A stretch of DNA of 42,365 nt from Spirogloea muscicola (GCA_009602725.1 WELB01000067.1:69559-111923), one strand, 5' to 3'. Shown: positions 1 to 11,502, counted from the first letter of the stretch. Notes: a model not told the origin generated them from the letters alone. Numbers and translations are program-made.

Positions 1-137
1 GCCGGCCGGCAGCCAGCGCCGGCCTCGGCGGATGCCCACGAGCGGCGGCTCGCCGCCACGTACGGCCTCAAGCTCTCCCGCAGCGGTGCGCGCCGCCCCA
101 TGACCGCGGCCCCGTGGCCGATCCCCAAACCCTAAAC
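1..137 (+). CDS. Possible 3' end of an unidentified coding region (partial)
   Basis: Frame 1 is open from the first base to a TAA at 135-137 and reads as Ala/Arg/Pro-rich protein (for example HERRLAATYGLKLSRSG). The stretch is very GC-rich and the stop falls inside the first CCCTAAA-like repeat, so the true exon may end earlier at a splice donor such as the GTGGCC near 114. No family is recognised and the 5' part lies outside the window. The resemblance to the ELM1 exon layout further on (GC-rich exon, donor, then CCCTAAA-like repeats) favours a real exon, but low-complexity GC-rich DNA could give the same open frame by chance. Confidence 0.3.
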
Positions 138-170
138 CCTGAACCCTAAACCTAGACCCTAAACCCGAAC
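124..170 (+). repeat. Degenerate telomere-like CCCTAAA array
   Basis: The tract is built from CCCTAAA/CCCTGAA/CCTAGA units on the + strand, the plant-type telomere motif in degenerate form. It directly follows a GC-rich open stretch and is internal, not a chromosome end, because genes follow it. Similar arrays recur in introns at 6412, 26461, 33291, 41339 and 41921. Confidence 0.85.
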
Positions 171-693
171 GTTGGACCCCATCATGATAACGCATTTCCA
201 TTGCCGACGTAAGCGTTGGGTGTTATGATAATTAACACGGTATCTTACTGTGCCTATGTCGCGTGCCTTGATTGCCGTGCGCAGGCCGGCCGCTCGTCCC
301 CCCGCTGGCGTACTGGCGCAACCAGACTCTCGCCCGCGCCAAGGTTCGGCAGGCCGGCCTTAACCTCGTCTCTCTATCTCATGATTGAGCACCGCAGGAC
401 CCGCATCTTGACGAGCTCGCACAGTGATGACTCTCTGAGTGTCTGTGAACATCGGCTCACAGTTTCCGTTGCCTGTAGTCCCCCGCAGTCATGCAGTCCA
501 TCTTTAGTAGCTCTACAGGATACCATCACATGAACTGTACTACCTGCCCAAGCTTCATTGGAAAGTGACTTCCATAATGGAGTCCCACTTTGCCAAAGGG
601 TTAGCATACTTGTATCTAAGGTTGCCGCGGGTTAAATTCTGATACTGGTCTCATCAATCCTTCTGGTCGCAGGACGGCGGCATTCTCGACATC
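171..693. other. Upstream region of the SANT-protein gene; no gene seen
   Basis: I find no open frame with coding character. The stretch is of mixed composition and presumably holds the promoter and 5' UTR of the gene starting at 694. A CAG at about 669-671 (cttctggtcgcag) just before the start could be a 3' splice site of a 5' UTR intron. Confidence 0.4.
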
Positions 694-2749
694 ATGGAGG
701 GCTCGCCAGAGCGCACGGCGCGCAGCAGCAGCAACCTCTTCAACTTCCACGCCGCGCCAAAGCTGCCGACGACCAGCCCACAAGTTGCGGACGTGGTGCC
801 CGCCGCCGCCGGCGACGTCAACGTGGACGCCGAGCTCGACAAGGAGGAGCCGGCACCGAGGAAGCGGCGCCGGCTGGGCCCGGCAGCACAGACTCCGGGC
901 GCTGCTGGCGAGGAGAGAGCCGGCCATGGCCTCGCCTTGGAGGCGGCTCAGAAGCAGCGGGCTCAGCCCTCGCATGATGAGGAGAAGCAGTCGTTGCCGC
1001 CGCCGCTCGCCGGCTCGGAGGGGCAGAGCACGGCAAAGGCCGCAGCAGCTGCGGCTCCTGGAGCCACGCCGACGGCGAGTGCCGAGGCCACCGCGGCGAG
1101 CACTCCGGCGGTGGTGGGCGCGCCGCCGCCACGTTCGCAGCTGTCGCTGTCGGTGCTTGCGGCGGGTGCTGACGCTCTGCAGACGCCCCCGAGGCGGAGC
1201 GGACGGGAGCTCGGCCGCCTCCTCGAGCAGAATCGGGCCTTCAAAGCAGCCGATGTCGGCAGCGTGCAGCCAGCCTCGTCGCCATCGCCAGGCCGGCGGG
1301 CCGCTGCCCGGGCGGTGGCCAGCGGCGCAGGCGGTGACGGCTGGAGCAGCAGCGAGGAGCGCAAGCTGCGGGAGGCGGTCCTGGCGCTTGACCCCACATT
1401 GCCGGGCTTCTGGCGCGACGTCGCTGCCAAGGTTGGTCAATGCTGCCGGGGTTAGGCCCCTCCATAACGATCCGTAATGACCATGAATCTTGTCAAAACA
1501 CCGCAAGTAAAGTCACTTATGATGCTCGTGCTGAGTGAAGCTTGTTCATTTCATTGTGCAGGTAGAGGGCCGGACGCCCAAGGAGTGCTTCGACAAGGTC
1601 ACGGCCGAGAGCCCAGAGTTCAAGCGCACGCACTCGCTCGCGTGGCGCACCATACTGGAGTCCTCCAGGCAGGCAGGCAGCAATGGTGGCCTCGTGGAGG
1701 CGGCTGCGGCCGCCTCCGTCGAGAACGAGTCGTTGTCGCCATTGTCGTCACAGCCACCGCAGCAGGCAGCAGCTGTGCCCGTCAGCAGGTTCGCACCGAT
1801 GCCACACCCCGCTGCGATCGCTGGTTGCGTGGAGGAGAGGCCGTCTGGAGGAGGCCTCATGCGGCGCAGCTTGTAAACAACTACAATGGGGTCACTGAGT
1901 CCTTTGTCCAGAACAGACTGTCCTACCTGAACAGACTGTCCTACCTGATGGGAATGCTCTTTCTTCACTGTCTACTCGTGTTAATTGCTGTGCAATCTAT
2001 CACTGCGCAGGGCTGTGCAGCAGCTCCTGCAGGCCCGTCAGCAGGCGCAAGCGGCTGAGACCTTCAGCACATTCCACTTTGACGCGCTGCATGTCACACA
2101 GCTCGCGAGCGTGGCGAGCCCATCAGTGCGGAGCCCACCTCGGCAAACGGCACGCAAGAGCGGTGGCGGGCGAGGCTCCAATTTCCAGCTTGCTGCTCAG
2201 CAACGTGTCACACAGCTTGCAAGCGTGGCAAGCCCATCTCGGCAAACGGCACGCAAGAGCGGCGGCAAGCGAGGCTCCAATTTTCAGCTCGCTGCGCAGC
2301 AACATGTCACACAGCTCGCCAGCGTGGCGAGCCCACCTCGGCAAACGGCGCGCAAGAGCGGCGGCGGGCGAGGCTCCACTTTCCAGCTCGCTGCGCAGCA
2401 ACATGTCACGCAGCTTGCGAGCCCACCAGGGAGGAGCCCACCTCCGCAAACGGCACGCAAGAGCGGTGGCGGGCGAGGCTCCGATTTCCAGCTCGCTGCG
2501 CAGCAACATGTCACACAGCCTGCAAGCGTGGCGAGCCCATCAGTGAGGAGCCCAACTCCGCAAACGGCACGCAAGAGCGGCGGCGGGCGAGGCTCCAATT
2601 TCCAGCTGGCTGCCCAGCAACGTCGGCCAGTGGCGGTCGGACGGCTCCGTGAGCGGCGCGGCGGAGCACGGCAGGCCCTGGAGGCTGCTGCTGCCGCCAT
2701 CCTGGAGGACGCTAATGCTGCCAGTGGCGATGCTCTGATGGATGACTGA
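694..2749 (+). CDS. SANT/Myb-domain protein with five H3-tail-like repeats (KNL2/Mis18BP1-like candidate)
   Basis: Three exons (694-1431, 1562-1872, 2011-2749) join in phase into 595 residues. The start is the first ATG in frame. Residues 1-216 are low-complexity Ala/Pro/Ser-rich with a basic nuclear-localisation-like run PRKRRRL at 55-61. A SANT/Myb-like domain begins at W217 (WSSSEERKLREAV), continues through GFWRDVAAK, and is split by intron 1 from VEGRTPKECFDKV; it ends near 275. The EGRTPKEC/FW pattern resembles the SANT domain of Mis18BP1/KNL2 centromere-licensing proteins, but I see no SANTA domain, so that assignment is tentative. Residues 377-553 are five repeats of 33-38 residues carrying QTARKSGG(G/K)RGS-x-FQLA, strikingly like the histone H3 tail. 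The last 42 residues are Arg/Ala-rich and end DALMDD. A nuclear chromatin role is inferred; other Myb/SANT families remain possible. Confidence 0.75.
1915..1950 (+). repeat. 18-bp tandem duplication in intron 2
   Basis: The block acagactgtcctacctga occurs twice head to tail inside intron 2 of the SANT-protein gene. It is non-coding and looks like a recent slippage event. Confidence 0.8.
2090..2620 (+). repeat. Five in-frame coding repeats encoding histone-H3-tail-like units
   Basis: Units start at 2090, 2204, 2303, 2402 and 2507 with lengths 114, 99, 99, 105 and 114 bp (38, 33, 33, 35, 38 residues). Each encodes a linker VTQ-x-AS with one or more SP dipeptides, then the core QTARKS, a Gly/Arg stretch and FQLAAQQ. 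The six residues QTARKS are identical in all five units although the DNA has a synonymous difference (gcg versus gca in unit 3), while linkers vary in length and sequence. H3-like lysines fall at residues 399, 432, 465, 500 and 538. Confidence 0.95.
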
Positions 2750-3617
2750 GAGCCACCCAACGCAGCACAACATGAGAGCCTGCACCTTGTCACTGGAGAC
2801 CCATACACACACCAGTGGCACTGCTTGTTGCTCAATGCTTCACTCTCCAGATCCTTGTGTTTTGAGTCCCAAGCTTGAAGCTCAATTCTCAGACTTTGAG
2901 TCTAAATGTAGCCCACAAGCCTGAAACGTGCTGAGGTGGTCGTGTATATGTTGCCAGCCTATGCATGTACAATATAACTGCCACTTCTCATTTCTATTGT
3001 GCTGAAGTCCACTACTATAGGGAGGGTGCACGCACTTACTGCCGAAAAGCTTGGCGCACATTTCAACCGCTGTAAAGGTCCATCTAGCGTACTGCTCTTC
3101 TGTCAAGCCACAGGTTCTCATCACATGCACTGTTGCAGACTTACTCGTTAATGCAAGGTGCCCCAGAGGGATTGACTCACAGTGAGGTTGCCTGCCCTGG
3201 AGCACAGTGGGCTGCTGACTCTCAGCTTTGGCTGCCTATGTTTCCAACACAGCTGATCTACCTCGAGTGCCAGCTTCAAAGCCTGAATAAAATGCTCGCA
3301 GTAAATGTACCTGACGTGGGCTTCAACTCAAACGATGCTCCCAGGAGCTTGGCATAACCCCTGGAGCTTGAAGGCACACTGTACAACATTTCTGTGGGGA
3401 CTTTGTGACGCCCCGGGACAGTTCAGACTTCAGCTCTGAAGTATATACCAAAGCAGTGCGCAGCAACATGGCTGAACAGCTCACGGTCCTCACCGCAAAC
3501 ACGTTCGAGTTGCGCAAATGAGTTGCTAAGGGACTGAGCAGAAGATGTTTAGGAGTTGTGTTTGAGGTCACGCCTAAACTCAGTTGGCCTACAGCCTCCT
3601 CAGGAAAGCCCTCAGTC
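2750..3617. other. Convergent intergenic region; no gene seen
   Basis: The stretch lies between the stop of the SANT-protein gene (+) and the stop of the KEA3-like gene (-). It should hold both 3' UTRs and polyadenylation signals. Short open frames here have no coding character and no family resemblance. Confidence 0.5.
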
Positions 3618-6600
3618 CTACCTCCTGCCTACAAATTGCATCGACTCGTCAACGGCCTCCCTGCCTCCCTGCCTGCCACCGGCGCCCTTTTTGCCAGCGC
3701 CGCCGAAGTAGTACTCATCGTCGTCGTCGCCATCATCGTCATCGTGCCCATCATAGTCAACGATATTGCAAAGCATCACGCCGCGCGGATCGGTGTCAGC
3801 ATCGTTACCGTCAGCCCCCCGTTGGCGGGCGGCCGGCCTGTCTGCGCCGCGCTCATCCTCCTCAGCCGCAGTCGTTGCCCCGAGCACGGCCGCGTCGGCT
3901 CCCTCGGCGGGCGACGTCGCCCAGTCCCCACTGCCGGCCTTGGCCAGTGCGCCTGCGGGGGACGAGGCATTCACGGGGCTGCCATTCTGGTCGCTGCCAC
4001 TGGCGCCGGCAATTGCCTGCGACAGCGATGCTACCATCCGAGTCGTGATCTCCTGGCTCACGGGCGCTGCCGCCTCTGGCTTGCTCGCAAACTCCGCGAC
4101 CGCGCGCAAGGCGGCGTTCCGGCCGTCGAGCCGCTGCATCCCACGGCTCGGAGGTCGGCCGCTAGCATTGGGCACTGGCACAGGCGTTGGCAGGAGGTCC
4201 ATGGCCTCGCCATCGGTGCACTCGCCAGCGTGCACTGTTGCGCCCGCGTTGGCGTCGAATGTCTGCTTCCGCTTGGCCTGCAGCCCAGATGCAAAGATGA
4301 GATTAAGGACTCAGGAATGTCATGTAGGATTGGGTGTTTGTAGGTCAGAGAGTATCTTGGTGGCAACTGCAAGTAAGGTTTGCATATACCACCGCCAGAC
4401 CGCAAGACAGCGGGTCTGCCCTCTTGCGACTCTTGACATATCTTTCTATGGACATGGGTGCTCTAAGTCCAGCTCTGGCCTGTGAGCAATGTACTTAACA
4501 AAATGGCAATCTGATCATGCAAAGACCATGACACAGAGCAAGGGCAGAAGTCTAAGAATGTGTCGCAGGTAGGAGCAGGACAATGCATGGAGGCACAGCA
4601 ATGGCAAAATTGGACCCTCGAAGCTCAGAGCTTGAGGTGTTCATCACGAAACCAGGTTTCAGGATCTGGAGTGTAAGGTGAGGGCCGCCTGTGCACCTGG
4701 AAGGGCGCAAGCCACGTGGCGTTTGCCCCGTCTTTCTTCTCCAGCACCTCGCGCGCTCGCAGCTCCATGCTTTGCCGCATCATGCGCCGCACAAAAGTCA
4801 CGTCGTCCGACCGCACACCCAGGCCTTTGAGCAGGATTGACCCCAGCCGCAGGCTCGTCTGGATATAACAGCGAGGGAGCAAGCCAAAGTATTACATAAC
4901 TTTCACATGAGAAGATGGACAGTGGCATACATCTATAACAGAAAAGGTTGATGATAAGGTTAAGGCTGTGATGCAGCTGAGCATCTATTAGATGCAAGTA
5001 AGATGTCATAGCTGTCTCTGCCCAGGCACAATCACCTCGGTGTTCTCGAGCACCGCGTCAGTGGCACCGGCAACCTGCAGCTCAAGCAGATGATGGAGGT
5101 CCTGTGCCCTCGCATAGATGGGCACCTGGCATTTGCAGCAGCCCATGAGCGCAAACAGCTGCATCTTGCTGCTCGAAGACTCCATCCACATACATTGTAA
5201 TGCAGAGAGTCTAACATAAGATACGTCCCGACATAGCCGACAGCTTCTTCCACTAGCGCTGATTAGTGGATAATCACATCACCCCCAACATATTGTTCAA
5301 CAAGAGAAGGTTGGTTCTCTCATTGTGTTGACTGAGAGTCAGGCTGACTTGGGAAGCCGAGCTCACCCCTGGCCAGGCAAGGCGGATGCGCTCAACCGAC
5401 TGGACCGACTTCTGCTTGCCCGTGTACATGACCATCACCGCCTTGGGCCGCGTGATGCCCGCCGTCTGCAGCACCATTGGCCGGGATCCATCGCCATAGA
5501 GCACGGGGAAGCCAAGCTTCCTTGCGGCCTGCTCAGCCAAAGCTTGATTTGCACTTAGTCCCAATCTACTCAGGACTAACCAGGCCACACAAGGCAGGGG
5601 CGTGCCCAGCAGGCGAGGCTGGTCAGCATGAGGAGACATCGCAAGATCAAGAAATTGTTGCACAAGGAAGGTCAAGATTGTTGATGTGAAGTGGATGCTG
5701 CAGCAAGGAGTGACTCTATCTCACTTAAGGACGCCACCATTCAGCTGCAAAAACCTCTGGCAATGTCCTCTGTGCACGTGTGGGAATGCCACTAGCGAAG
5801 CCATGCACATTGATGCACATGCGACAGTGCGGGTCTGCATCGGAGCACAGACCTTAACTCTGCTGGGGTCGAGGTCAAAGGCGACATATGGCCAGCCAGC
5901 ACCAACGACCCCCCCACCTGCTGCAAGCGGCGTGGCCAGGAAATTGGCCAGAACCTGCACATGCGTCCAAGAGGTCATCGACCAAAATTAAACATGCTGA
6001 AAAATTTGTGAATGCAGAGTATAAATCTATTGTTGCGCTGAGTGTAAAAGCCCAGTTTTCCGCGTGACATACCCAGCAATGTATGAATCATCAGGTATGC
6101 AAGCCTGTGCCTCAGACAAAATACGAAGGTTAACTAGATAACCGCGAGCTCCTGTCAGACACTGGACCGACAGGCACCAAGGGAGGCGTCCTCTGCGGAG
6201 CAGGCCGACCTGCGCCATCTGCCCGAAGCCAATGATGACTACCGGGTCCGCCGCGTCATACGTGTGGCCATCACTATCAACAAGTGCCTGCACGCCACCC
6301 TGGAAACCGCCAGATCCACTAGGCCACTCGGCCAGTCAGGACAACATGAACCAAGAAGAGTTGCTTCAACCTGTATCAGCAAGGACAAGCCATTGAGCTA
6401 GTCTACGCTGAATGGGTTAGGGTTTAGAATTTGGGGTTCCCTAAACAATTGACCCTATTCGTAGCTGCAAGATTAAGCAACAAAAAGTATCCTGTTCTTG
6501 ACGCAGTTCCTGACGCAGCACAAGGTTTCCGGACATGACACTGAAAGTTGTGCAAGTTGGGTTTCAACCCGTTCCTCAGGCATGAACCCTCAGGCATCTG

Positions 6601-9600
6601 TAGAGATACAGATGGCCTCTTCCACCAAAGCCAGGACACGAAAGCAGAGCATGGCAGTCGACTGCTTGTTCATCTTAGCTGTAAGGCCCTCGCCCTCGTC
6701 TTCTCATCTGAGAACCATTGGGGCTGTGCTATTTTGCTTTCCAAATGACTTTCCTGACTATCTATAGGGACTACTACTTGTGGCCACTGCTTGAGAGTAC
6801 AGCTTAAACAGACCGGATCCTATCTAGAAGGAATGGCACCTCCAAGATAACAGGCTGTCCAAGAAGCACATCATCACCTGCTGTTTAGCCTCCGCATCGT
6901 CGCCTCGCTTCTCAAGTGCCTCGGCGGCACGCCGCCCGACATCGTTTAAAAGAGGCGTGAGTGCCATGGAGAGCACTACGACGATGATGAGCAGCTGGTT
7001 GAGCTCCAGCGGCAACACGCCCAGCCTGCCAATACCACCGTTCGGCACAAGTTCACCTCTGCCATCAGCTGCAGTGCCTCCACAAGTGCATGGATGAGTG
7101 ATGACTACTTGCAGCGGATTCAGGTGATCGAGATGACTGGACCGTACAGCTTGATCCCTAAAACCCCAAAATTTGAGCAATGGCTCTCTGAAGCTGAGAC
7201 TTACAAAACGAGAGAGCTGACATGGAGTGCGCAGGCAAGAGAGCCAGGAGGGCAGGGGAGAGGGAGAGGAGCGGGTGAGAGGCGTACTCGTTGGCCAAGG
7301 AGAAGACGACAAATGCAAACTCGCCGCCTTGCGAGAGCAGGAGGCCAGTTCGCACAGACTCGGGGAAGGTGAGGCCGACGCGCGTGCCAAGTGCCGTGAT
7401 GATTGTCGTCTTGATTGCAATCAGGCCGCCGAGTAGCGCCATGATGTTCGGAAACTCCTTCACCATCAGCTGCAGACCGCACCGGCAGGTAGGCCCGTTG
7501 CAAGCAGTGCGGCGTCAGGGGGCCTATCTGCTGCGTCTGAGACCAACCGCAAGGCCGCAGCAGCTACCTTTACTTCTCATGGATAACTGGCACTGATGTT
7601 TCTCACTGTAGAGCATTGGGAAAGGATTGCTACACTCGAATCAAGGTCAAGTGATCTCTGGGGCCCCAAAACCATTGAGTAAGTTGTTTTGGGTTGAGTC
7701 AAGCCAGTCCTGCTCAAGCTGCTGGCGCCATCGTGCTGCAGCACACCTGGAGGTCAATGGATGTGCCGGTGGTGACAAAGAAGAGGCCAAGGAGGAGGCC
7801 GCGGAAGGGCCGGATGTCCGCCTCCACCTGCGTGCGGTAGTTGGTCTCCGCCAGCAGCGCACCAGCCAGAAACGCGCCCAGCTGCGCCGCGGAAGGATGG
7901 CAGCCAGCAGGTTGATCAGAAAGGCCTTGCCTCGATCTCAAAGCTTGTGGGCTCATGGAGCGCTGCGCTTTTAGGCTAGCGAGCGGAAGCGAGGGATAAA
8001 TAGGAGGGAGGAGGGCAGAGATAGAGGGGTGTGCCGTACCGAGTCGCTGAAGCCGAGCTTCTGGGTGAGGAAGGAGGTGCCAGTGACGGTGAGCAAGCAC
8101 ATGGCCACAAACGCCTCAGGGCTCCGCGAGTCGGCCACCACCTGCAAGAATGAGCGCACCGCCGGCAGCAGAGTAGCATGAGGGGTCTGCCGGCCTGCCA
8201 CCGAGCAACCAGCAATGTGCAGGCAGGGCCCAACACTGACCTCGAACGCCGGGCGGAGGAGGAGACGGCCAGCCAGGAGCAGCAGGCCGAGGCCAAGCAG
8301 CGCCTTGAGGCTCGCGGCAACCAGCACCGGCATCATGCTCTCGTCCGTGAAGTCCTGCCACCATGACCATCGCCACAGCAACCACCACTCAAAAATCATG
8401 CGAGCTGGTGGCTCAGTCACCAGGCCACTGGCAGTGGCAGTATCAGCAGCTTACCCCAAGCTCTAGAATTGGGAGGATGACGAGCAGAGGCACCACCGCA
8501 ATATCCTGCAAGGATGGCGCCGACATGACTGACAAGAAAGTCAGCCCCCCTGCCGGATGCAATGTGCAGCTGAACAACGAGCTGCTTCGTGTTGGGGCTC
8601 GAATGTTGGATTGCCAAAGATCATGTAGCGGTGCAAGGATTGCCGAAAGAGGTCGGAGGGACTATTACGAGCGTGCAGGGTTTACACAACATACATGCAT
8701 GATGCACAATCAGCCATTACAAAATTGATTATCAGTGGCCATAGAAATGTGGTGGTCGTAATTGTCACCTGGAGTAGGAGGATACCAAGCGTCGCCGATC
8801 CAAACTTGGTCGGCAGCTCTCCCTTCTCCGCAAGTAGCTGAAGGATGGAAGAACCCCCGGAGCACAGCAACAGCTCTTCCGTCAATATGGCAAGTCTAAG
8901 CATTAACCTGAAGCCACAGCAGTGGACACGACAAGGGTGTGCTGGCAGCACTGGCGACCATAGAGGACCTGGAGGACAAAGGCTGAGGATGACATGGCGA
9001 GCGCGGCGCCAATGACCAGCGCCTCGTCGACTGACCGGATGTTCACCTGCAGCACAGAGCAAGAGGCGCAGGGAGGAGGGCGGGGGGGGGGGTTTTAGAG
9101 AGACGTGGATGGCAGCTGGCGGAGCAGTGGCTGGACGAGGCACCGACTGGCATTGGCCGGGCGGAGGTGTGACAGGGTGACGAGCGAAAGAGGAGCACGG
9201 CAGGGAGAGCAGACCAAGTCTGGGCGGGCGTGGAAGAGGAACTCGAGCACGCGCGTGCCGATTGCCTTCTCTGGCGGCAGCTCAAACGCTGTGAAGGCCA
9301 GCGTCGACAACACCACCTGCATCAGCGCCCAGCCAGCCTAAGCCTTCCGCCGAGCGTAGCAATGAGCTCCAGCATAAGAGCGGCGGCCGAAGTGGCTTCC
9401 GGCAGCACACCTGGGCGAGACCCATGCCGAAGGCGTACTTGGCAAGCGCCTTGAGGCGCGCCAATGAGAGCTCCAGGCCCATCTCAAACAGCTGCAACCA
9501 GTGCCACATCGTCAGTGGCGCAGCTCTCGAACAGGCAGCAGCAAGAACGGCAGCGGCATGGTGGCGGCTGTTGCGGGTGACGTACCAGAAAGAGGATGCC

Positions 9601-10251
9601 GAGCTCCGACAGCGCCTTGACGTCGGCAATGTTGTGGATGAGCTTCAACTGATTCAGCACGATGCCAGAGAGCAAAAACCCCAGAATCTGCATGGTTGCG
9701 GCGCCAGCGCCAGTGCCAAATTGTCAAGGGGCGGCCCGGCAGGTAGCAGCCGCCCCCCCCGGCGAGCGCGGCCATGGTTATGGGCACCTAGGGAAGCTCA
9801 CAGGGCTGAGGTTGATCGCCTTGAAGGTGGGGACGACGAAGACCGTGGCGACCAGAAAGAGGAGCGTGTCGAGGCCGAGGCCCTGGATGACGTCCAGGCC
9901 GCCCTGCGCCGACGCAGCGAGCTCGCCGGCGGCGGCGCGCGGAGGCGGCGGGCCTCGGCTGAGCTGCCGGCGGTATCTGTGCGCCGCCCACAAACTCGGC
10001 GCCGGCGCTGGCGCGGCCCTGCGGCAGGCAGCGCTTGGTGCTGCATGCCAGAGCGGCGCGGCGCAGCCATGGCTCCTGCAACAGCTGCTGGTGATGGGGA
10101 CGGCGAGGTTGGCTGCGGCTCTCGGCCGCCGCCATGCCAGGCGCGTGCCTCTGAGGACTTTTACAGGCTCCCCATAGATTGCAGGTCGCAGCCGCAGAGG
10201 CATGGCGGCTGCGCCAGTTGACTCTAGGCCGAGTAAGGTCGCCGTGGCCAT
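3618..10251 (-). CDS. KEA3: Thylakoid K+/H+ antiporter, KEA3-like (CPA2 family)
   Basis: Eighteen exons: 10251-9802, 9687-9586, 9491-9411, 9316-9215, 9046-8969, 8837-8769, 8505-8455, 8354-8241, 8141-8040, 7881-7747, 7469-7288, 7025-6878, 6299-6210, 5954-5853, 5528-5367, 5125-5036, 4858-4697, 4277-3618. They join in phase into 959 residues. The first ~110 residues are Arg/Ala-rich like a plastid transit peptide. The antiporter core follows, with KEA3-typical runs such as [52 protein letters not shown] and [20 protein letters not shown] Rossmann RCK/KTN domain then starts at [11 protein letters not shown] and includes [14 protein letters not shown] and [14 protein letters not shown]. Arabidopsis KEA3 exports protons from the thylakoid lumen in exchange for K+ and adjusts photoprotection. 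The last exon adds about 219 residues of low complexity with a run of Asp near the end; this tail differs from the plant protein. All but one of the introns are phase 0. Confidence 0.93.
6412..6441 (-). repeat. Telomere-like repeat in KEA3 intron 12
   Basis: A short GGGTTAGGGTTTAG-type tract on the + strand (CCCTAA in the sense of the gene) sits in the intron between exons ending at 6878 and starting at 6299. It is degenerate and about 440 bases from the donor, farther than the other intronic arrays. Confidence 0.6.
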
Positions 10252-10729
10252 GGCCCTAAGCCGGGAGGCCGGCGGCAGCCGCGGCTGTCAGCGCCGGCCC
10301 TCTGCCGAGACTCGGCACTGTGGCCGCCCAGACGGCGACCGCCACCGAGCCCGGACTCCCCCGCCATTGACAGGACGCCCGAGGCAGCGATGCCGCCCCA
10401 TTGCCGCCGCCGCCGCCGCCGGGGTTGCCGCCGAGAAGGCGCCGCTGGTAACAATTGCTAAGCGCAAGCTCTTGATGTGGCAGAGGTCCTCCTCCCGCAA
10501 TTGACGTGGGGATACCTGTCAGTCGTGTGGGTTCTGCTGCTCCAATGAAAGCTATGGAACGGCAGCAGCCGCTTCCGGCAGCGGCCTTGGGGGCCTGGAA
10601 GCCCGGGCAGCGACGGGTGGGCGCGGGAGAGAGAGGGCGGGCATGGAGAGCGGGCGGGGAGGTGGGGAGCGCGGCACCAGCTGGCCAGGCGGGGGGCCGG
10701 ATAATGGCGGGTGGGGCGTCGGGGGGGGC
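10252..10729. other. GC-rich 5' flank of the KEA3-like gene
   Basis: Upstream of the antiporter start the DNA is GC-rich with GGC/GCC and G runs, ending in an 8-G run at the assembly gap. Open frames exist on both strands only because of the composition. The promoter and 5' UTR should lie here. Confidence 0.4.
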
Positions 10730-11502
10730 NNNNNNNNNNNNNNNNNNNNNNNNNNNNNNNNNNNNNNNNNNNNNNNNNNNNNNNNNNNNNNNNNNNNNNN
10801 NNNNNNNNNNNNNNNNNNNNNNNNNNNNNNNNNNNNNNNNNNNNNNNNNNNNNNNNNNNNNNNNNNNNNNNNNNNNNNNNNNNNNNNNNNNNNNNNNNNN
10901 NNNNNNNNNNNNNNNNNNNNNNNNNNNNNNNNNNNNNNNNNNNNNNNNNNNNNNNNNNNNNNNNNNNNNNNNNNNNNNNNNNNNNNNNNNNNNNNNNNNN
11001 NNNNNNNNNNNNNNNNNNNNNNNNNNNNNNNNNNNNNNNNNNNNNNNNNNNNNNNNNNNNNNNNNNNNNNNNNNNNNNNNNNNNNNNNNNNNNNNNNNNN
11101 NNNNNNNNNNNNNNNNNNNNNNNNNNNNNNNNNNNNNNNNNNNNNNNNNNNNNNNNNNNNNNNNNNNNNNNNNNNNNNNNNNNNNNNNNNNNNNNNNNNN
11201 NNNNNNNNNNNNNNNNNNNNNNNNNNNNNNNNNNNNNNNNNNNNNNNNNNNNNNNNNNNNNNNNNNNNNNNNNNNNNNNNNNNNNNNNNNNNNNNNNNNN
11301 NNNNNNNNNNNNNNNNNNNNNNNNNNNNNNNNNNNNNNNNNNNNNNNNNNNNNNNNNNNNNNNNNNNNNNNNNNNNNNNNNNNNNNNNNNNNNNNNNNNN
11401 NNNNNNNNNNNNNNNNNNNNNNNNNNNNNNNNNNNNNNNNNNNNNNNNNNNNNNNNNNNNNNNNNNNNNNNNNNNNNNNNNNNNNNNNNNNNNNNNNNNN
11501 NN
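10730..11502. other. Assembly gap (773 N)
   Basis: Unsequenced bases. The left edge is a G-rich run and the right edge falls inside a sequence repeated at 28024, so the gap probably reflects a collapsed or unresolvable repeat plus a G-rich tract. Confidence 1.

Noticed and set aside
124-170. True telomere
   Set aside because: Repeats are degenerate and short, and similar arrays occur inside several introns; genes lie on the distal side.
616-1506. A 296-codon open frame on the - strand opposite exon 1 of the SANT protein
   Set aside because: It is Arg/Leu/Ala-rich, antisense to a frame with a recognisable SANT domain, and open only because of high GC content.
2090-2620. CRISPR-like array
   Set aside because: Units are long, near-contiguous and coding, without short repeats and unique spacers; the setting is eukaryotic.
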